A stretch of DNA of 20,860 nt from Anaeromyces robustus (GCA_002104895.1 MCFG01000101.1:157501-178360); one strand, 5' to 3'; numbered from the stretch's first letter, positions 9,220 to 20,860 are shown. Program-made: numbers and translations. The notes: a model not told the origin generated them from the letters alone.

Positions 9220-12200
9220 TTATTGGAAGAATTTTCTTAATTTATAAGTTTCTTTACGTGCGTTTTCTTCAATATGATCCTTTAATAAAAGATTTACTCT
9301 TAAAACATCATTAATTCTAACATATTTCATGATACTATCATCATCATCGAAACTAATCTTTTTGTCAGCTAAATGCTTTTTATGAATAATATCACGTTTC
9401 CAATCATTAACAACTCTTTCCCAAGCTCTAGTAGCTTTAATGAAACTTTCTAAAGCTTCTTGTATTCTTAAATATTCTTGTGGTAATTCTTGATGACCAT
9501 TAATATTATATTTTTCTTCCATACATTCTAAATAATTAATGACATGAGTTTGAGTTAATCTAGCAAAGGATGGGAAAGATCTAACAGAGAATTGATAATA
9601 CCATTTTGGTACTGGTGGTGGAACAGATTCAAATGATTTTTGTTCTTCACGGAAACATGAACCTGAAAGTCTATGAATAATACGTAACATAGCAGTAAGA
9701 CAATGTAATAATTCTGGATCAACTGGAATTTGAATTTTTTCTTGTAATTTTTGGTGAGGAATCATAGGATTAATGTTCATTTGTTTATTTAAATCATTAA
9801 CCATTCCTCCCATGGTCATCATATTATTTACAGTCATACCATTCATACCATTCATACCATTCATACCGTTCATACCTTTATTACTACCATATGGATTTGG
9901 TGGTACTGGGAAGTCAAGAGAAATATCTTCAGTCATCATACTTTCTTCATTTTGAATCATACTAGTTGTTTTAGACATACCTGGTACAATATTAGTCATA
10001 TTGACTTGACGAGTATTAATACCCATTTTAGTCATATTATTTTGTTGAGTATTTTTAGTATTCATATTATCTAACATTTCTAATTCTTGAGCGAAATGAT
10101 CGGTAGAATTTAATTTAGTTGGCTTTTTAGGGTTTTTATTATTTGGAGCTGGTGATTCATTACCTAAAGCTCTATATAAAGAATTGAAATCACCACCAAC
10201 ATCCATTAAACTTAGTTTTTTAAAGTGTAATAAAGAATTAGTATTACCAATAACAGAGTTACGACCAATGAATGGATTTAAGGTACCATCTTCCTTCTTT
10301 GGTAAGTAGAATCTATCATCTTCATCACTATCTGATAAATCATCCTTTCCACCATAATGCATAAGATCCTTAATATTTGGTTCAATACCACTACCAAAGG
10401 ATTCCTTTCTTTGACCATTTGGTGAATATTTCATAGAATATGGTGATTCATTCATCATTGGACTCATACCATTCATACCATTCATATCACCCATTTTTGG
10501 AGTACCATTCATTCTTGGTGAACCATATTTATTTTTCTTCATTAATGGATTTCCCATTGGAACATTTATTGGATTATTTTCACCTAACATTGGACTATTA
10601 TATTTATTCATATTTGGACTCATTAATCCAGGAGTACCCATACCTAATTTCATGACTGGAGTACGTGGTCCCATAGGTGGACTAATAATACCCATATCTT
10701 TTGGACTTGTTTGTTTCATCATTGGTGGACTCATACTTGGACTAGTTAATCCTGGAGTACCCATATTTGGTTTATTCATTGGAGTTCCCATACTTGGTGG
10801 AATCATTGGTGGACTCATCATACCACCCATACCTGGTTGAGTTATCTTTGGTTGATTCATCAATCCAATGGAATTACTCATTTCTGGTTGAGTTATCTTT
10901 GGTTGATTCATTAATCCAATGGAATTACTCATACCTGGTTGAGTTATCTTTGGTTGATTCATTAATCCAATTGAACTACTCATTTCTGGTTGAGATATTT
11001 TTGGTTGATTCATTAATCCAATGGAATTACTCATACCTGGTTGAGTTATCTTTGGTTGATTCATTAATCCAATGGAACTACTCATTTCTGGTTGAGATAT
11101 TTTTGGTTGATTCATTAATCCAATGGAATTACTCATACCTGGTTGAGTTATCTTTGGTTGATTCATAAATCCTATTGAATTAGCCATATCTGGTGGGGTT
11201 ACATTTGGTTGATTCATAAATCCAATGGAATTCATATTTTCTGGAGCAGACATCTTTGGACTCATTAATCCCATTGAACCTCCAACATTTGGTTGACCTA
11301 ATTTTGGACTCATCATATTATTCATTGGAATTTGTGGAAGACTTGGAGCATTCATACCTAATTGTTTATTAACTGGAACAATTAAAGCATGAAGACTGGA
11401 ACCATTATCAACACAAAGTAAATCAGCAAAACAAATATTCCAAACCTTTAATAAAGCAGTTCTTCTAAAGAATGGATCTCTGACATCTTGACAAATCTTA
11501 ACAATTAAAGGCTTATTCATTTCATCAACAATAGATTTTGGGATGGTTAATGAAAATCCTAAATTGTTTTGAACATAATCATCACAATTTCTGTATCTCT
11601 TGGCTTGTAATTCTGGTGGTGGTGGATTAGATGGTGGTGGTGGGAATTGTTTGAATTTTGGTCTTTCAATATGTGGTGTTGGATTAGAAGCTTCCATTGT
11701 TAAATCAATGTAAGTTTCTTTTATTCTGTTAAGAACATACATCCATCTATTGAATTCTCTACTATCTGAAGCTCTAAGAATATAACTTATTTTTTCAGTA
11801 GTAATAACAAAAGTATTTTCATTTTGATTTTGATTATTATTACGAAGAATTCCAGAAATATCATCACCATTGTTAACTGTTCTAACACTAAGTAATGGTT
11901 GAATACTAACAATATCATGAATATTAAGTATCCACTAAAATATTATAAATATATAATATTATAATATAATAATAAGGTATATACATAAATAATATAATAA
12001 TAAGATATATACATATGATATAATATAATGAGATATATGCATAAATAATATAATATAATAATATAATAATAAGATATATATATGATATAATATAATTAAT
12101 ATAATTAATCCATGATATAAATAAATATTATATATATATAATTCATATTCAATCTTAATATATAAAAAAAAATTTATTTAATGTTAAAACATATTAGAAA

Positions 12201-14688
12201 AAAAAAATTACCTTTGGATAATAATATTGACGAGAATTTAAATCTGGTATACCATGTTCACTTCCAAGAAATTCATTAGCTACTAATGGGTTAATTAATT
12301 CTGGATTAACAGGATCATTTGGATAAAATCTACCTATAGAATGAAGGAATTCAAAAGATTCTGCTGTACCATCTTTTAAAAAGATAGGTTGGAAATTTAA
12401 TAAATTAGAATTTGTTGGGACTTTATGTTTATGTGTTGATAAACAAGTTAAAAGTAAACCATCAAATCTAAATAATCTTCTTTGGAAACGACCATGAGTA
12501 GATAATTTTTCTAAATAACCAGAATAAATTAAAGGATTTAAATTTTCTACAGCTTTATATTCTTTTTCATTATCTAAGAATGATGGCATCATAGATTTTG
12601 GTGGTTCAATTTGTGGAGCAGTTAATAAAGGTTTTGAGGATGGTTTAACTTCTGGTTTTAATTCATTATCATGTTCAGGTTTTTCATTATTTAATTCATT
12701 AATTGGTGAATCTTGGGTATTTGGTTTTGGTTCAATTTCTTTATCAATATTATTAGTCTTATTCATCTTATTTTCATCTTCTTGATCATTTATATTCATA
12801 TTCTTTAATCCTATATATATTTAAAAAAAAAATAAAAATAAAATATTAATTATTATTTAAAAAGGATTAAAATATTTACAAAATAATAATAATAATTATA
12901 ATAATTTAATAAAATAAATATTATAATAAAAAAAATTTGAAATTTATTATTTAAAATAATTCTTAATAATTTCTTTTTTCATTTTCAATTTTTTTTTTTT
13001 AATTTATATATATATATTACAAATGTTTTTACATATTTACATAATATAAATATATAATTTATTGAATGTATAAATATTTTTTTTATAAAAAAAAAAAAAA
13101 AAAAAACATAAACAAATTTTAAAAATTAAAAAATTAAAAAAAAAAATTTTTTTTTATTTCTTATTTACCTTCATTAGCTCTATAAAATTCATCATCAGAA
13201 TCAGATCTTTCTTTACCTTTATTTTTCTTTACTGACTTTTTAGTATCTTCTTCTTCAAGTTTTGGAGATATTAATAAAGCATCAGTACTATCATCAGGAT
13301 TTAAACCTAATGGAGCAATTTCCTTTGATGAAAGATAAATAGATTGAGTTGGTGGTTTAATCATACTACTTGTTAAAGAAGCAACATTTGGTTGAATAGT
13401 AGTTGTTGCAACAAATTGTGGTTGAATATTTGATAATGATTGATCAGCAATATTACTAGCATCTTTTTCAGCATCAATAACCATTTGTGGAGTAAGTTCA
13501 TTAACAACTGGTTTAATATGAGTTGTACCAACATAACTTGGTTTTAAATTTTCAATATCTTTAGCTTCTTTAGCAGCTTGTTCTCTTTCTAATTGACCTT
13601 TTGATTTTTTTACCTCTTTCTTTACTTCACCATTATCTTCTTTCTTTTCTTTATCTTCTTTCTTTTCTTTATCTTCCTTCTTTTCTTTTTCTTTTTCTTC
13701 GGATTCTTTTTGTTTTATTTCTTGTAATTTTTGAGCAACATGATTACTGACAATATCTTTACTATCTCTAACACTGTCTCTTTGGAATCTTAAACTAAAA
13801 TCTTCTTCTTCAATTTCACTATCACTAGCTGATTCATAAACATTAATTTCATCATCTTTTTTATATTTTTCAATATTCTTTTCAATTTTTTCTTCTAAAG
13901 ATTTTTTAGAAGTTGGAACTTCCTTATTTTCATTATTTTCCTTTTTATCATCTAATTGATTCTGTAAAATTGGTTTTGGGTTTTCATCACCTGCTTCATA
14001 ATCAGATTCATAAGAAACGTAAGAATAATCATTATAAATACTAGAATTATCTTCAGAATATCTTATTGAATCTTGAGTTGGTTTTTCTAATGATACATGT
14101 TTAGTTAATGGTGCTAAAGTAGAAAGCATAGAATAACGTTGAGGTTGTGGTTCTTCATTTGTAACAATTGCCATTTGATTTTCGACAATTGGTTCATATT
14201 CAGATTCTTCCATATAAGAAGTTCTATTTAATGTATCAAAAGTATATGATGATTCTGATAAATAAGTATTTCTTCTATCATCGAAAAATGAATCATAATT
14301 TGAATATAATGTTTCCTTTTTCTTTTCCATTTTTGGTGGTTCTATTTTATTTAAATATTCAGAGTTATCAGGATTATTAGCTCCTTTATTTAACCAAGGA
14401 AATGAATCAGAAGATGGGACTGGAGAAAAAGCTTTTTGATTAGTTTTCTATCATATATAAAAATATTATATAATAATTTTATGAATAAGTAAATATAATA
14501 ATATTATTATTAGTATTTGTATTAGTATTTGTATTACTATTAGTATTAATTTTAGTTTTAGTTTTAGTTTTATTATTATTATTTATATAATTTTTAATAC
14601 TTTTAAAAATATTTACATTTTCTTTTAAAGAAGAAACTAAAGGTGATTTTTTATCAGTCTTTTTAGAATTTTTTAGTATACCTGTCAT
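9220..14688 (-). CDS. Large PH-domain protein with 17-residue tandem repeats, four exons, function unknown
   Basis: Read as complement(join(9220..11934, 12212..12810, 13169..14447, 14617..14688)), 1554 residues. Donor/acceptor pairs are GTAAAT/GATAG, GTAAAT/TATAG and GTAATT/TTTTAG, with phases 0, 1 and 0. The start is ATG at 14688 behind an A-rich leader. Order: acidic and Tyr/Ser-rich N-terminus; Lys/Glu coil (about 190-315); a 23-residue motif twice (324-346, 364-386); PH domain about 540-725, with first strands LIYSGYLEKLS and FQRRLFRFDGLLLTCLS, a long insertion, then WILNIHDIVSI, TFVITTEKISYILRA and the closing helix with the conserved Trp714; proline runs; a predicted helical block at 762-842; Met/Pro/Asn-rich repeats (883-1018); MNG repeats; and a Trp/Leu-rich C-terminal domain at 1383-1554. 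PH domains usually bind phosphoinositides or proteins at membranes, so a membrane-associated scaffold is possible (inference). No catalytic domain is seen. An alternative reading is two adjacent genes split at 12811-13168. Confidence 0.75.
9832..9872 (-). repeat. Short Met-Asn-Gly codon repeat in the PH-domain gene
   Basis: The plus strand shows repeated ACCATTCAT/ACCGTTCAT units that encode about four GMN steps on the minus strand. It is a low-complexity, probably disordered spacer between the repeat region and the C-terminal domain. Confidence 0.75.
10831..11238 (-). repeat. Eight 51-bp tandem repeats coding 17-residue units
   Basis: Eight head-to-tail 51-bp units without indels each encode a variant of SIGLMNQPKITQPGMSN. 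Most alternate between a PGM-type and a PEM-type unit, so part of the array repeats as a 34-residue (102-bp) higher-order unit. Units nearest the 5' end of the coding strand are more diverged (GFMNQPNVTPPDM). The inner units are nearly identical in DNA, which points to recent unequal exchange or slippage. Confidence 0.92.
11935..12211 (-). other. Intron 3 of the PH-domain gene (277 nt)
   Basis: Donor CCAAAG/GTAATT and acceptor TTTTAG/TGGATA, phase 0. Removing it joins YYYPK to WILNIHDIV inside the PH domain and supplies 64 residues upstream of the internal Met of the last long frame, including the closing PH strands. The intron is filled with imperfect copies of an ATAATAAGATATATAC-like unit. 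Confidence 0.9.
12811..13168 (-). other. Predicted intron 2 of the PH-domain gene (358 nt), or intergenic gap
   Basis: Donor AATGAAG/GTAAAT and acceptor TATATAG/GATTAAAG, phase 1. Without splicing the upstream frame ends three codons later at TAA (13161-13163), and a Met at 12799 could start a second protein. With splicing the reading frame continues as NEGLKNMNINDQ. The donor is identical to that of intron 1. The interior is A/T homopolymer-rich, including an 11A-9T junction at 13136-13155. Confidence 0.65.
14448..14616 (-). other. Intron 1 of the PH-domain gene (169 nt)
   Basis: Donor GAAAAT/GTAAAT and acceptor TGATAG/AAAACT, phase 0. It joins 24 residues (MTGILKN...SLKEN) to KTNQKAFSPVPSSDSFPW, which is open in frame with the next Met at 14330. 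The TAG of the acceptor is the first in-frame stop upstream of that exon, so the exon cannot extend further. Confidence 0.82.
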
Positions 14689-15680
14689 CTTTTTTTTTTA
14701 TTATTATTTTAATAAATATAATAACAAATAAATAAATATAATATAATATTTTAGAAATCTTTAAAATATTCTACTATTTTCTTAATATTAAATATTTATG
14801 TTAAGTATATCGAATAAATAAATATATAAATAAATAAAATAATAAAAAAATATTATAAAATTTTATTAATAATATTAAAATTTAATAGTGTTTATAGTGT
14901 TTAATTCTCTCTAATGAATTAACTTTTAATATATAATAATATTATATTATTTTGTTTATTATGGTGCATTTTTATAATAATATAAATTAATACATATGCA
15001 CAAATATTTATATTTATTTTTATTTTTATTTTTTTGGATAATTATTTTGTTTAAAATATTTACTTAGATTTTACGAATTTTTATTTTTTATTATTTTTAT
15101 TTTTACATTATATATTATTATTATTACTTTTATAATATTTTGGTTAATAACATTTACTATTATATGAAAGATAAATAAATTACTTAATTTATATTAACTT
15201 TTATTATTTATCTCTATTTATTATAAACATTTATATTCTCATATACTCCTATTTTACTTATTTATTATTTTCTTTTCTTATTTTAAGTTTATTGTAAAAA
15301 AATATTATTTTTTTTTGTTTATTATTAGATAACATTTATTTGTTTGTTTATTATTTATATATATAATTTTTTATTGTTATATTATTTAATGTTTTCCAAT
15401 TCTATTCAAAATAAAAAAAAAATTATAAATAAAAAAATATTTTTTATTTTTTTTTTATTTTACTTACCTATTTTTATTTTATTATTATTATTTATTTATT
15501 TTTGGTTTATTTTATTTTATTATGTTTTGTTTTGTTTTGTTTTTTATAGCGAATAGATAAAACTTTTTTTAAATTATATTATTGAATATATTTAAATAAT
15601 TTATTTATTATTTTTAAAAATCCATTATTTATATTTATTTTTTTATTTTTTATTCCTATTTAATTTAAATAATATTTTAT

Positions 15681-15725
15681 AAAAAGGAAAATATAAGCAA
15701 TTATATATAATCTATTTTCCTTTTT
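15681..15725. repeat. Perfect 13-bp inverted repeat (hairpin)
   Basis: Left arm AAAAAGGAAAATA (15681-15693) pairs exactly with TATTTTCCTTTTT (15713-15725) around a 19-nt spacer. The GG/CC pairs inside the arms make it less likely to be a composition artefact than the pure A/T palindromes. Function is unknown. Confidence 0.75.
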
Positions 15726-16881
15726 TATCTTATCCTTTTTTTAAATATATTATTTATAAGGTTGATTAGATTAATTATAATTACTAATTGATAGTATAAT
15801 AGAGTTTTTAAAAAAAGGAAATGAATAATTAAAAAAAAAAAAAAAAAATTTAATATATAAATTATATTTAATTATAATAAATCAACATTTATTTATTATT
15901 TATTATTTATTTATTATTTATTTATTATTTATTTATTTATTTATTTATTAACCTATTCATCTATTTATTTTACTTTGTATCTATTTAAATTTTTTATTAA
16001 TTTTTTATTAAATATATATTTATTATTTATATATTTATCTACTTATTTATTAACATATATTATTTGGTTTTATTTATTTATTTATTTATATTTATTTATT
16101 TTTTTTTTATTAGATAGTAATTATAGAAAATCTTAATATATAATAAATAGTTTGTATTACACTAAAAAAAAAAAATATGAATAATAAATATTGATATAAA
16201 TAAATAAATAAATAAAAAAAAAATAATTAATTATGAAATATTATTCTAATTATTAATCATTATTATTTATATATTAATTTAAAGATTTTCATAACATAAT
16301 GAAAAAAAAAAAAACATCAAAATGTATAAAAATTTTTAAAAAAATTAATTAATAAGCTTTTTAACATTATTTTTAATACATTTCTATTATTAATCATAAT
16401 GTAAAAAAACAATATAATAATATATATTTAATTATATAAATATATATAATTATATATTAATAAATTTTATTAATACTATATATTAAATTTTTATATCAAA
16501 AAAAAAATGTGTTTTAAAAAAAACTTTGTATAACGTAAAATTAATTTTGTCATACTCTAAACAATTTATTATTGGATAAAAATTTATTATATTTTTTATA
16601 TTATTATATTATATTATTGTTATATTATATAATATTAAATTTCTAAATTATTATTTATTTATTTATTTTCATTTATATATTTATATATTTATTATTTATA
16701 TAATTATTTTATTTATTTATTATTTATTTATTTATTTTCATTTATATTTTTTTTAAAATTTTTTTATTTTTGGTTTTATATTAAATAATATAGGTATTAA
16801 TATATATTATATATATTATAATATAATTATAATCTATTTATAAAATAATATATTTTAATATATTTTTTTTATTTATAGATG

Positions 16882-16918
<37 letters not shown>

Positions 16919-17448
16919 CATAAATTAATAATATTTAAATATAATTTTTCTTTACATATAGGTTAGAATAAATTAAATAAATATATCTTAGCCAATGAAA
17001 TATCCCAATACTAATAAAAAATTCATTTATTTTAAATTAAAAAAAATATATATAATATCAATAATTTTTATTATATATTTTAAGTAATACAAATACAATT
17101 TGAATAATAAAGTAAACAAATTATTTGGTAGCTTTTTAATATATCTTTATTAAAAAGAATATTATTTTTATATATTTATTTATTATTAAGATCTTAACAT
17201 ATTCTGTAGTATATTGAAATAATATATTCCATAGATTAATAATATATGATTAATTCAATTGGAATGGGTCAAATTTTATTTAATTCAAATATATTCAATT
17301 TTATTATTTTTTAATTTTTTTATTATTTTATAATTAAATAATTATTAAATAATAAAATATTAAAATAATTAATAAATAATTAATTATTAATTAATAGATG
17401 GATATTAAATAAAAAAAATTTTTTTTGTAATAAAAATAATTATTATTA

Positions 17449-17499
17449 TTATTGAAATAATAATTTTTATTATTATTATTACTACTATTATTTCAATAA
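17449..17499. repeat. Perfect 14-bp inverted repeat
   Basis: TTATTGAAATAATA (17449-17462) and its exact reverse complement (17486-17499) flank a 23-nt A/T spacer. It is the first of three inverted repeats clustered within 500 bp. Confidence 0.7.
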
Positions 17500-17539
17500 C
17501 AACAACTTAACAAATGGTCTATTAAAGTATTCTATACTA

Positions 17540-17605
17540 ATTAGTGTTTTAAATCTTATACAATTAATAATGGTCTATTAATTATAAAATATTTAAAACA
17601 CTAAT
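17540..17605. repeat. Perfect 15-bp inverted repeat
   Basis: ATTAGTGTTTTAAAT (17540-17554) and its exact reverse complement (17591-17605) are 36 nt apart. A GGTCTATTA or GATCTATTA motif occurs before, inside and after the structure (about 17516, 17572 and 17609). Together these resemble a small fold-back element, but no transposase or proven target duplication is present. Confidence 0.7.
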
Positions 17606-17909
17606 AATGATCTATTAATTATTAAAAAAAAAAAAAAAAGAATTGTTTAACTATTAATAATAGTAAATTAGATAGTAATAATAAATGTTAATAAAAGACA
17701 ATAACAAATAAGGATTAAATATATGATATAACCTAATATAATATTAATTTCTATGAAAGAAAAACAAAATGAGTAACAAAAAAAAAAGTATTATATAAAT
17801 AATGATTATCATAAAATATTAATGATGTTCTTTTTTTTTTATTTTTATTATTATTATTATTATTATTATTACTTTTAAGACACATATTAAAATGAAAATC
17901 TGTACTTTA

Positions 17910-17939
17910 TTAATGATAAATAATAATAATTATCATTAA
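17910..17939. repeat. Perfect 10-bp inverted repeat with 10-nt loop
   Basis: TTAATGATAA (17910-17919) and TTATCATTAA (17930-17939) are exact reverse complements around a short loop. The GATNATC-like core recurs just upstream near 17801-17812. Confidence 0.65.
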
Positions 17940-19121
17940 CCAATACAACAACAATTAAAAAGTTAAAACATGATGATAATAATAAATACTCATATAATAT
18001 ATAATTAATCATTTTATTATTATAATTATTATTATTGAGTAATTCATAATTATTATAGAAAATAGAATAAAATACAAAGAAAAAAAAAAAGGATTAAAAT
18101 AAAGGGGATTTAGAAAAAAAAATTTTTTTTTATTATTATTCATATTCAATATTATAAACATTTTGTTATTTTAAAACTTCTATAATTAATTAATTATAAT
18201 TATCACAGTTTATTATTAATCTTAATGACAATTATTTTTTATTTAATAATTTGAATATATTTATTTTTATATATTAAAATTTTCAAATTTTTTTCTTTAT
18301 TTTTCAATAATTTTCCTTTTTGAATTTATTATAATTTAGAAAAGTTTTTATATGTTTTATAACTATTACACAAAATATAAACATTTTTTTATTATTATTA
18401 TTTAATATTTTTATAAAAAATAATTAAAATTTTAATTATTATTTAATAATAATAAATAATTAAATAATTGTTTTTATTAATAATTATAATTTTATAATTT
18501 TATAATTTTTAAAGAAAAAATTAATTTTTTTTTTATTTTTCATTTCTCTAAATAAATATAATAATTAAATAATTGTTTTAATTTAATTATATTTTATTTT
18601 TTTTAATCCATTTTGCTTAATTTTTTTTATTATATTATTAATTATTAATTACTAATTATTTATTATTAATATTTAATTCTTTAATATTTAATTTCTTTAT
18701 TTCTTTATTATTATTATTATATTATCCTTTATTATCCACATCTCAATTAAATTTGTGATATTCTTTTTTAACAACACATTTATTAAAAATATATTTATAC
18801 TTTATTATTTTATTAATAAGTTCTATTATTTTTATTTAATAAAATTATTCATATCCTTAGAATTATTCAATAAAAATTTAAAGAAAAATGAAAAATATAA
18901 AATATAACATTGTAAAAATTAAGTAAAAAAAAAAAGGATATAAAGTATTTTGTTACTTTTTAGAAAGTATAATTTTAAAAGAAGGTTTATTGTAAGATAA
19001 ATAAAGTTTTAATTAATGAATTCTTTAAAAAAGTAAGAATCTAGTTATATTAATTATTAATTATTAATAATTAAGAGTTAGTAAATTTAATTATGTCTTT
19101 TTTTTTTTTTTTTTTTTTTTT

Positions 19122-19480
19122 TGTTATTGACTTATCATGTATTATTATCATATAAATGTATCAGAATTATATGTCATTCTTTACAAATTTTTTTAGGCGT
19201 CGACGCCCTTAATATGTTCATATAAATTTACATTTGTACTTAAACGCTAAAGCTACCTTAATAAGTTGTTACCAAGGAGACCGCCCAATAACGAAGAGCT
19301 GCACCCCACTTTATTATTAAAAACTTAGTTCTACTTAATATTATGTCAAACTTTATTAATATATAATTAAAAGTTATTAAATACATTAAATACTATGTAT
19401 TGTGTATTGTATATGGCGCATACAAAATATATAATACATTATGTTTCAATACATTTAACCCTTATTTCACATTTCTAACA
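19122..19480 (-). mobile_element. LTR of a retrotransposon (probable 3' LTR remnant, Copia-like)
   Basis: A 359-bp block reads on the minus strand from TGTTAGAAATGTG to CAATAACA, giving the TG...CA ends and a 5-bp terminal inverted repeat (TGTTA/TAACA) typical of LTRs. It is much richer in G+C than the flanks and contains GGTCTCCTTGGTAACAAC and a GGCGTCGACGCC palindrome, as well as AATAAA-type strings that could serve polyadenylation. It is directly preceded on the same strand by a purine tract, the arrangement expected at a 3' LTR. The other flank is a T run, so no target duplication can be scored. The sequence beyond the purine tract holds no coding remnant, so the element is truncated or decayed. 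Assignment to Copia is by resemblance of the end sequence only. Confidence 0.72.
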
Positions 19481-19492
19481 CATTCCCCACTT
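19481..19492 (-). other. Polypurine tract-like primer site next to the LTR
   Basis: On the minus strand AAGTGGGGAATG abuts the TGTTAG start of the LTR. A G-rich purine tract at this place primes plus-strand DNA synthesis in LTR retroelements. A GGGG run is rare in this A/T-dominated window. Confidence 0.6.

Positions 19493-20860
<1,368 letters not shown>

Larger units (their letters stand above)
14689..19121. other. Long gene-free AT-rich region upstream of the PH-domain gene
   Basis: About 4.4 kb with no supportable gene on either strand. It contains the presumed promoter of the minus-strand gene at its left end, T-rich and (TTTA)n sequence (15300-16740), a T35 run at 16884-16918, and several perfect inverted repeats. 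The open frame at 15344-15556 is Phe/Leu/Tyr/Ile-only translation of T-rich DNA. No tRNA-like or rRNA-like block was seen. Confidence 0.6.

Noticed and set aside
10767-11168. Plus-strand frame with regular repeats (SLVDSLIQWNYS...)
   Set aside because: It is the complement of the 17-residue coding repeats of the minus-strand gene. The minus frame is much longer, spliced in phase and domain-bearing.
10831-11238. CRISPR-like array
   Set aside because: The repeats are direct 51-bp tandem units with no unique spacers, and they are coding.
15344-15556. Hydrophobic 70-residue frame
   Set aside because: It is only Phe/Leu/Ile/Tyr translation of T-rich DNA with no conserved pattern.
19225-19310. 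Possible tRNA or other structured RNA in the G+C-rich island
   Set aside because: No cloverleaf pairing or A/B-box arrangement could be seen. The LTR explanation accounts for the boundaries and the purine tract.

Overview
The window looks like nuclear DNA of a very AT-rich eukaryote, most likely an anaerobic gut fungus (Neocallimastigomycota: Neocallimastix, Piromyces, Anaeromyces and relatives). The basis is almost pure A/T intergenic DNA full of homopolymers and (TTTA)n/(AAT)n runs, proteins with asparagine linkers coded mostly by AAT, AT-rich spliceosomal introns (GTAAAT, GTAATT and GTAAGA donors; TAG or AAG acceptors), and long gene-free stretches. Dictyostelium and other AT-rich protists were considered. 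The organism is inferred from composition and gene style, not from a marker gene.

Layout. (1) Positions 1-1908, plus strand: the 3' part of a multi-exon gene (six exons in this reading) for a Lys/Asn-rich protein with Cys clusters; function not recognised. (2) 1909-3449: AT-rich intergenic DNA, including the upstream region of the next gene. (3) 3450-7115, plus strand: a single-exon gene for a 1221-residue protein joining about ten membrane segments, two asparagine-rich linkers and a Cys-rich, N-glycosylation-rich C-terminal part that ends in a class 3 lipase domain (GHSLGGG serine motif, Asp and His candidates present). (4) 7116-9219: intergenic DNA between convergent genes. (5) 9220-14688, minus strand: read here as ONE four-exon gene for a 1554-residue protein. 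It has an acidic/coiled N-terminal half, a pleckstrin-homology (PH) domain with a large insertion, a Pro/Met/Asn-rich region with eight 17-residue tandem repeats, and a C-terminal helical domain. The longest open frames suggest three pieces, but all three introns match in phase and the PH fold is complete only after splicing. (6) 14689-20860: about 6 kb without a recognisable gene. Its one clear feature is a 359-bp element at 19122-19480 with the structure of a retrotransposon LTR in minus orientation, preceded by a polypurine tract, and visibly richer in G+C than its surroundings. Nothing recognisable of the retroelement interior follows.

The three genes show no common pathway, and no operon-like logic applies. 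The most distinctive items are the polytopic membrane-lipase fusion, the 1554-residue repeat-bearing PH protein of unknown function, and the LTR remnant.
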